Source: Paramecium octaurelia (lineage: Eukaryota > Ciliophora > Oligohymenophorea > Peniculida > Parameciidae). From it: a DNA stretch of 64,000 nucleotides. This document shows, piece after piece, positions 57,863 to 64,000 of this stretch. The notes below the pieces were generated by a model. It was not told the origin of the DNA, made no database searches, and saw only the letters and a list, made by a program, of their open reading frames with translations. A program made the position numbers and the translations under genes. Every line of letters starts with the position of its first letter. Within the stretch, counting starts at the first letter, position 1. The stretch spans positions 330,001 to 394,000 of the forward strand of contig CAJJDP010000001.1 of the NCBI GenBank assembly GCA_905182995.1, given 5' to 3'.

Positions 57863-59459
57863 TCAAAATAAAATGTCTCTTATACCACAGCGAATTTACT
57901 ATCCTGGTATATATTTTAATTTTGAGATTTTATTCAAGTCTAGTATCTCTTAAGAGCATAATTTATAGATTTAATTTGTCTGTAAGGAGCTAGATATAAT
58001 ATGTAATAAATTACTCCTCATAAAATTACTTAAATAAATTTAGATAATTTTGATTTAAGGGCGATACCCCTAATTTTTGTTTAATGAGATTAGATCGATA
58101 TTCATCAATATTAAAATCATTTTTAATGATCTCAGCCTCAACAATATGTTTTAGAGTATCATAAAATATTGATTAGTTTAAAACTAATAAGATATCCTTT
58201 TTAGTACTATTTCCAATGTATTTTAGAGTGACATCAGCCAAAAATTTTGATTGAATATTCAATATAATAGGGTTTTCATTCAAGATCTTTGAAGGAGGAT
58301 TGATGGCCTCAGGTTATATACCACAAACAAAACATCCTAACTTTTGTGCTCTTGCAGCATGTGAAAATACTTGATTTAGCCATTTGAATCTCAGTGTTTA
58401 TAATTCATTAGTTATTTTTTAAGGGTTAATTTGATTTAAGAACAATCTTAATTTGTCTTCAATACCTAATCCACCTAAGATTAAATGAGGTTAATTTGAT
58501 TCTTTTCTTTGTGCAGAAAATTAGAATATTAAAGATTCTAGAGTGTATGGTACTTCAAAACCTTATTAGATTCCTGTAAGGATTTATTTTGAATTATCGA
58601 TTCTGAAATTCTTTTTTAATTCTTCAATAATAGGTTCGAAATCAGTCACTAACACTTATTCAACTTTGTCTTTAAAAATTCTATTAGCTTCTATATTGCT
58701 AGTGATTTTGTTTATTATATCAAATTTTTTATTCTCATCTATTTGTGCAATAGACACCGGAGCTGAATTCAAAATAACTGCATCAAACTTTTTCTCAGCA
58801 ATCAATTGTTTTGTATCTGTGATATCTTCATAATTATTAGGATAGACACCCTGCATTCTTATAGTAATTCCAGATTTATGAGTCAAAGTGGCTGTACTAG
58901 TCAATTTGTCTGGATCATATCTGACAATTAAATTCCAATAGCTTTGTCTCTTTATATTATATAAATCCAAGACTACTGGGGTAAACATTCTGGTGTTAGT
59001 GATGGCACCGACACTACGGTCGATTTCAACTAAATCTTCAAAATGAGCATTCTCCGCCAATTAATGATAGTAATATTACAATCTGGAAATCAAATTTTTA
59101 TCAAATAAATAAGGATGGTTTTAGTAAAATTTATAAATTTCCTTATACAATTCAGTGTCTGATTTATCAGCATATTAATATAAAGAATTTAAAATTTCAA
59201 CTGCAAATTAAGCAGATTTTAACTTGGATAAATCATTGTTATGAAAAACTAACTTTGCAGTGTTTGCTAATTTTTATCCAATATTAGGATTGATAAATCT
59301 TGAGTTTTCTAAACTTAGCACTGCATATGGTAAGTCATTTGAATAGATTAAAGTATCTTCTATTTATTCTATTTTTTCTACAAATACACTTCTTATGTAA
59401 TTATACAGCTTGGTTTTTTCTCTACAAACCTTATAAAATGAAAAATATTTATTTAACAT
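57863..59459 (-). CDS. Unknown conserved-looking protein
   Basis: One 25-nt intron near the 3' end leaves 523 residues; unspliced reading would run on into the karyopherin gene, while splicing ends at TGA 57863-57865. Composition is globular, with helical N-terminal half (LANTAKLVFHNNDL) and a stretch NIKRQSYWNLIVRYDPDKLTSTATLTHKSG followed by GITIRMQGVYPNNYED, here quoted in parts. A Cys pair occurs in GCFVCGIQPEA. The start MLNKYFSFYKVCREKTKLYNYI could be a mitochondrial targeting signal because it is basic and aromatic. I recognise no family. Confidence 0.6.
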
Positions 59460-59658
59460 AATTATAAATTTTATTATTTTTTGAATAAATAATAACCTAA
59501 TTTTATTAAAATACTAATTACCTCTATCTAAGACTTATTCTTGTAATTGGCATGTGTAAAAGAAAATAATTTCTAAATTTGGCATATCATAAAATTATTC
59601 AACATAAAAAATAACAGATTTCTAATTAAAAACATTAACATAAAAGTAGAACAGAAAA

Positions 59659-62597
59659 TCATGTGAAATTAATATCTGGAACCAGAACTTCCTTAGCGAA
59701 TACTGGAAGTTTTAAAGATTCTTCTTTTAAGAATTCAAGCGGCCATTCTACTCCAAAACCTATAATTTCATGTTACAAAGCAAAATAGCTCTATAAATTA
59801 GCACTTGATTTAAATTATTTTAGTTATCGAAATGTCAGGACAGAATCATCTGGATAACATGCAAAGATTTTTCTATACAACAGTGTATTATTCTAATAAT
59901 AACAGTAAATAATACTCTCATCTAAACTTGTATTTACTTAACTAATTCAGGATCATTGGGTTTGCGATAGTCAGTTATCTAAAAGTGTTCTTTATACAAG
60001 TCTCTCCTCAAATCATATGCAAATCTTCTCCCATCTCCTACTTTTGTAGAATCTTCAATAAGAAGAGCAATTTCTGAGTCTCTTGACCCTTTTAAACTTC
60101 GATCATTAATATTTGCTGAACCACATAACACTATTGAATCATCAACAATCATTAGTTTTGTATGGACATAAACTATTTCTGTTTTTGGTTGTCCCTTGGA
60201 ATTTACACCATGATTTCTTAACCCAGCAATAGTCAAGTAGGAATTAATGTTTGGGATATCTTTTAATTATTCAATTAAGGATTGTCCTCCTCTGCATAAA
60301 CTATAATATTCATAATGAAGTTATAATTTCATTAAATTTGCTTTAGTATCATCTATCTCCCCTTCGAAACCAGGTAATAAGGGTAACACAATCGTCATGT
60401 GAAATTGCTGTTAATTATAATAGGCCTATTTGATTCTTTGTACAATTGCCAGACCGATGGGATTAAGCAAGGGTTCTCCAGCCAATGAAGTCATAAAGAA
60501 TTGATTTTCAATATAAATGTAGTAAGACGAATGTTAAATTAGATGTAACATGGCTTTTTAAATAGAATTTTCTGTGTGATTCTTTGATAAACCTAATGAC
60601 CATTTGTTAGCAGATCTTAATATTTAGATAGAGCACGATCCAGCTTTGGATGTCTTTCTCACATCTAATTTAATCTTCTCATTATTAATTTATGGTTTAT
60701 CTGCTTGTTAGAAAGAGGGAGTTCTTTTTTTTGCTTAAAATAAATAGTTAGAATCTTCAATTTGAGATTATTTATTCATAGCATTCAAGATGTCTTCTTC
60801 AATCTAAAAGCCTTCCTTAACCATATAAAATGAGGCACTTTTAGTTCTTAATTTCTCTTCTTAGAGATAGTTTTATTTTTCTTCATTTTAATTAGATTGA
60901 ATTTGTATCTAAGATTAAACTAATTGAATTTGAACATTCTAATTATTGATATTTGGAGATGCTAAACTAGATTCAGGTGTTTATTATTATTAATATTAGT
61001 TGTTTTCATTGGATAAATGCAATTTAGTCATTAAAAAGTGTTCTAATCTTGAAGATATCTGAGACAATTTAAGTTTATATCTATCCCATCGATTTAACGA
61101 TTCCAAATTATCTTATAATTAGAGAACAGAATATTCATTTTTTTTGGTTAAATCAATTAATACAAAATTCCAATATTAGACAAAATGTTTAGCTACATCT
61201 CTAACGGATCCTCCAATTATTTTAATCTAGACATCATGCCAGGGCATTCTTGGAGTCTCCTCTCTATTAATGTCAGATTAATTAAAGTTAGTGACATCTC
61301 TAAAATCAGCAATTCGACTATTTGAATAATCACACCCAGGGAATTACCCTTGATATTCTTCAAATAAAGGATGAGACTGCGTGTCATATCTACCATAACA
61401 GAGATCTAATCCACCCAAATAAGCTATCTATTGATCTATAACTACAATTTTTTCATGATGAGACCATAACATAGGAATCACACTATTAGGATGTCGAACA
61501 ACTGATATATTTTAATGTAAATTATTGAGTTTTGTTTAAGTATATTGCGAATTTATTGTTAGAGCTAATTTAGGCTCATTATATACTATTGAATAGATTC
61601 TTACACCTTCTATTGCCTTTTATTGTAATAATTTATCTAATCTAAATTTTTCGTTTTCATGTGATGGTCTTTTTAAATACAATTCAGGAGACAACCACCA
61701 ATCAGTTATAAAGATTTCTTCCTTTGCTGCTTCAATGTCCTATCTAAGTTAATCAAAGTAACTCTGTCCATCTATAAAATATTTGGCAAAATTTCTATTT
61801 CTTATTGGCGAAAAGGAATCAAAGGGATTCTTTTTGACTGACTGACTTTAATTAAATACTATTTAGGTTTAAACTACTAAGTCTACAAATTCAAATTCAC
61901 TTTGACATCTAACCAGAAGATTTCTTGTGTTATTCTTGAATACTATTCCATATTTCTAACCTGTCGATTTCTTTCCATAAAGAATTTGAAAACTCTGATC
62001 AAACAAAATCATGTCTCTAATTCTGGATTGTTCACCAAATTATTCATAACTTAAACATATGCCTTCACAAGTCAATGTTAGGAATCTTCTTTGAAACTAT
62101 TAATGACAACAAGTTAATCTTTCCCTACAATTAGCTCTCTTTTTAAAAGGTATATTATACTTTGTGTCTCCCTCCAGATCTTTTATCGACATAACAACTC
62201 AAATACTTTTTATTGACTTAGACATCTGAAAACTACAAAAAGAGTTTTAGTTTCTAATTAAATTCAGAATGCTCCAAGATTTCTTTCAAATAAGTAATCA
62301 AATACAAGAAGTTATCCTAAACAACTACATTATCTATCAAATTAAACATGTGACTAGTTTTTCTTATTCTATATAATTAATATATTTACACCTCCATTTC
62401 TAATTTTAGTATGAAATCTAAAATTCATAAACATTTTAGTTCAATGCATTGGCATTTAAGAATTTAAACTATTTGCTGTCTGTGAATTTGTTTTCAATGT
62501 ATTAATGAAATGCTTGATAATTTAATCCCTCAACTTAAAATTATTATTTTTGAGATTAATCTAAGTTGCTTTCTTATTAGACAATTCTTAAATACAT
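59659..62597 (-). CDS. Phospholipase D with PX and PH-like regions
   Basis: Three introns (23, 22, 23 nt; the first starts GTG) leave 956 residues. PX domain: VYEFQISYQNQKWR then [11 protein letters not shown] (about 70-130). PH-like part: [29 protein letters not shown]. Two HKD catalytic motifs: [19 protein letters not shown] (about 430) and [24 protein letters not shown] (about 820), with flanking [12 protein letters not shown] and [13 protein letters not shown]-terminus ends [10 protein letters not shown]. Both HKD motifs are intact, so it should cleave phosphatidylcholine to phosphatidic acid, a signal in exocytosis and membrane traffic. The Gln-rich loop between the two halves is ciliate-like. 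Confidence 0.93.
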
Positions 62598-63460
62598 TTT
62601 ATAATTACTTGTTCCTCTTTAAATGAGACATATGTATTAATTATTTATACAAATTAAATTAAAATAAACCAGAATATTTATTTCTATTTTTTTAATTCTT
62701 AATTATAGTGAGAATTTAAGGGTAGAAAATTGATCATTAAAATCGAAAATACTACATAGCAAACAATTTATTGCATTTCACAATCTTCATATTCATATCA
62801 AACGTAAATTTATAAGTAAAATCATTGTAATAAAAAATATCTCTCCTTACGATTTAAATTATAAACTAAAGCAAATATGAAATAATTCTGATTATTGATT
62901 AATAAAAATGATAGATAAAGTCAAGGTTTTTTAAATGTTACTCAATCTTATTGTAGAGATTCCATTTAAATTAGATGAATGTCCTAGGAATGTGATAAAA
63001 TCAAAGAACTTAGACATCAAAAATATGAATCAAAATAAGTAGCAGAATTAACGGAACTACATGACCATCAACTATTCTAACTTTTAATAAATTGCATCTT
63101 GGTAAACTTTGATTTAGCTAAAATAAATTAATTCGCTAATTTATATAAATTTTTATGATATTATAAAGTCTACTTTTAGTATTTGTTAGTCCATCTGGTA
63201 GTCAGCATAACTTAAAATTGATCTGAAATCTACCTAAGAATTTGATTCTGTTTTACAAATAAATAATTTTAAAATTCAAATTAAATTCATTAAATTAAGA
63301 CCGCTAAATTTGAAATATAATAATTAAACATTATGCTTAATAGATATTGATTTTAATAATCCATCGATTGAGACCCATAATTTTAGAATATTTGAAATTA
63401 TTAAAAATAATTGTTATAAATTTTAATTATTAAAAAAAAACAGCGAATTAAAAAGGAAAA
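62598..63460. other. Long gap between phospholipase D start and zinc-finger gene stop
   Basis: About 860 bp, mostly non-coding AT-rich DNA apart from the small ORF at 62979-63158. It must hold the phospholipase D promoter at its left end. No repeat or RNA gene is seen. Confidence 0.45.
62979..63158 (+). CDS. Small ORF, function unknown
   Basis: ATG 62979 to TGA 63156-63158, 59 residues: MSQECDKIKELRHQKYESK, then a leucine-rich helix (LTELHDHQLFQLLINCILV) and a short end. Composition is protein-like (charged helix then hydrophobic face), and it lies alone in a long gap. No homologue is recognised, so it may be chance; the AT-rich code with one stop codon yields such frames often. Confidence 0.35.
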
Positions 63461-63859
63461 TCAAATTTGAAAACTGTGATCAATTTAAGTTTTTGAATCT
63501 GTTTCTGAAAAAGCATGCTTTATTTTACAATGTAAATTAAGTGATGCTTCTGATCCATATTTTTTGTCACAATTTGAACATTTATACTTTTTTGAAATTT
63601 CATTAGCTTTTCTTCTTAACTTTTTAGAAGGTTAGGTCAATTCCTTCTAAATTAATCTTATTTCATCTTAACACTTAAAGATTTGCTCTCTTAATCCTTC
63701 ATTAAACAACACAATTTTTCTTGATTCAAGTAAATAATTTTATGTCTGTTCATATTAAGGACATTCTATAATAGAAATCATTATTATACTTTTTATTGCT
63801 TTATTTATGATTGATATTATCTTATTCATATTCACACTTTGATTGTCTTCTTGTGACAT
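63461..63859 (-). CDS. C2H2 zinc-finger protein
   Basis: Single exon of 132 codons. One clear C2H2 finger lies near residue 95: YKCSNCDKKYGSEASLNLH followed by CKIKH, giving C-x2-C-x12-H-x4-H. The preceding region is helical and basic (PSKKLRRKANEISKKYK), possibly a nuclear signal; the N-terminal 50 residues are helical and hydrophobic in part (IISIINKAIKSIIMISII). A single finger suggests nucleic-acid or protein binding; the role is unknown. Start chosen as the first ATG (MSQEDNQSV). The remaining 141 bp to the window edge are AT-rich and show no gene. Confidence 0.75.
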
Positions 63860-64000
63860 AAATTATTTTCAATTTTAAATTTGATTTAATTATTAAAATT
63901 ATGTTAAAATTATTTGTTATAAATATTGTAATTTTTGTAATTATGAATTCATAATTATTTGTATATAAATATATTCAAGTGATTTAAAGAAATTAAATTA

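Noticed and set aside
1-64000. Many apparent pseudogenes full of TAA and TAG stops
   Set aside because: These codons are glutamine in this organism; with that code the genes are intact.
1-64000. tRNA, rRNA, telomere, transposon or CRISPR content
   Set aside because: I looked for TTCGA-type tRNA arms in gaps, CCCCAA or CCCAAA runs, terminal inverted repeats and regular spacer repeats, and saw none that hold up by eye.

Overview
The window is nuclear DNA from a ciliate that reads TAA and TAG as glutamine and uses TGA as its only stop. Clearly conserved proteins (LC8 dynein light chain, EBP1, tubulin ligase, dynamin, SMC4, ribosomal protein eL32, phospholipase D) read through only under that code. 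Together with strong AT richness, introns of about 19-33 nt that mostly run GTA...TAG, and intergenic gaps of tens of bases, this points to a Paramecium macronuclear chromosome. I read about 37 protein genes, most with exact intron bookkeeping (exon sums divisible by three). No rRNA, tRNA, mobile element, CRISPR array or telomere was recognised.

Layout. 1-10.5 kb: LC8 light chain (5' cut by the edge), a membrane RING-finger protein, an AGC kinase, EBP1/PA2G4, a tubulin-tyrosine-ligase-like enzyme, a coiled-coil protein, a RING/B-box protein and a Pro/Gln/Tyr-rich protein. 10.9-15.5 kb: three tandem paralogues with signal peptide, EGF-like motif, membrane segment and RING-H2. 15.8-22 kb: small and large coiled-coil proteins and a caprin-like RGG protein. 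22-29 kb: a multi-pass membrane protein, a cytosolic carboxypeptidase, a SHAQKYF-type Myb protein, an SF-assemblin-like protein and a vWA protein. 29-36.7 kb: dynamin, a JPT1/HN1 (Jupiter) homologue and two Gln-rich or coiled-coil genes diverging from 14 bp. 36.7-45 kb: a kinase-like gene with a frame problem, a coiled-coil protein diverging from it by 24 bp, a histidine acid phosphatase, a cytoskeletal-type coiled-coil protein and a vWA/alpha-kinase fusion. 45-54.7 kb: a cyclic-nucleotide-type K+ channel, intronless SMC4, a cyclin and eL32. 54.7-64 kb: an importin-11-like karyopherin, an unknown protein, a PX-type phospholipase D, a small ORF and a C2H2 zinc-finger protein.

Several genes serve microtubules and cortex (TTLL, carboxypeptidase, SF-assemblin-like, LC8, JPT1-like), as expected for a cell covered in cilia, but they are not an operon; each gene has its own start, and neighbours are often divergent or convergent. 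The most unusual items are the vWA/alpha-kinase fusion lacking the usual zinc module, the JPT1-like protein, the triplicated EGF/RING membrane family, and the divergent pairs with 14 and 24 bp between start codons.
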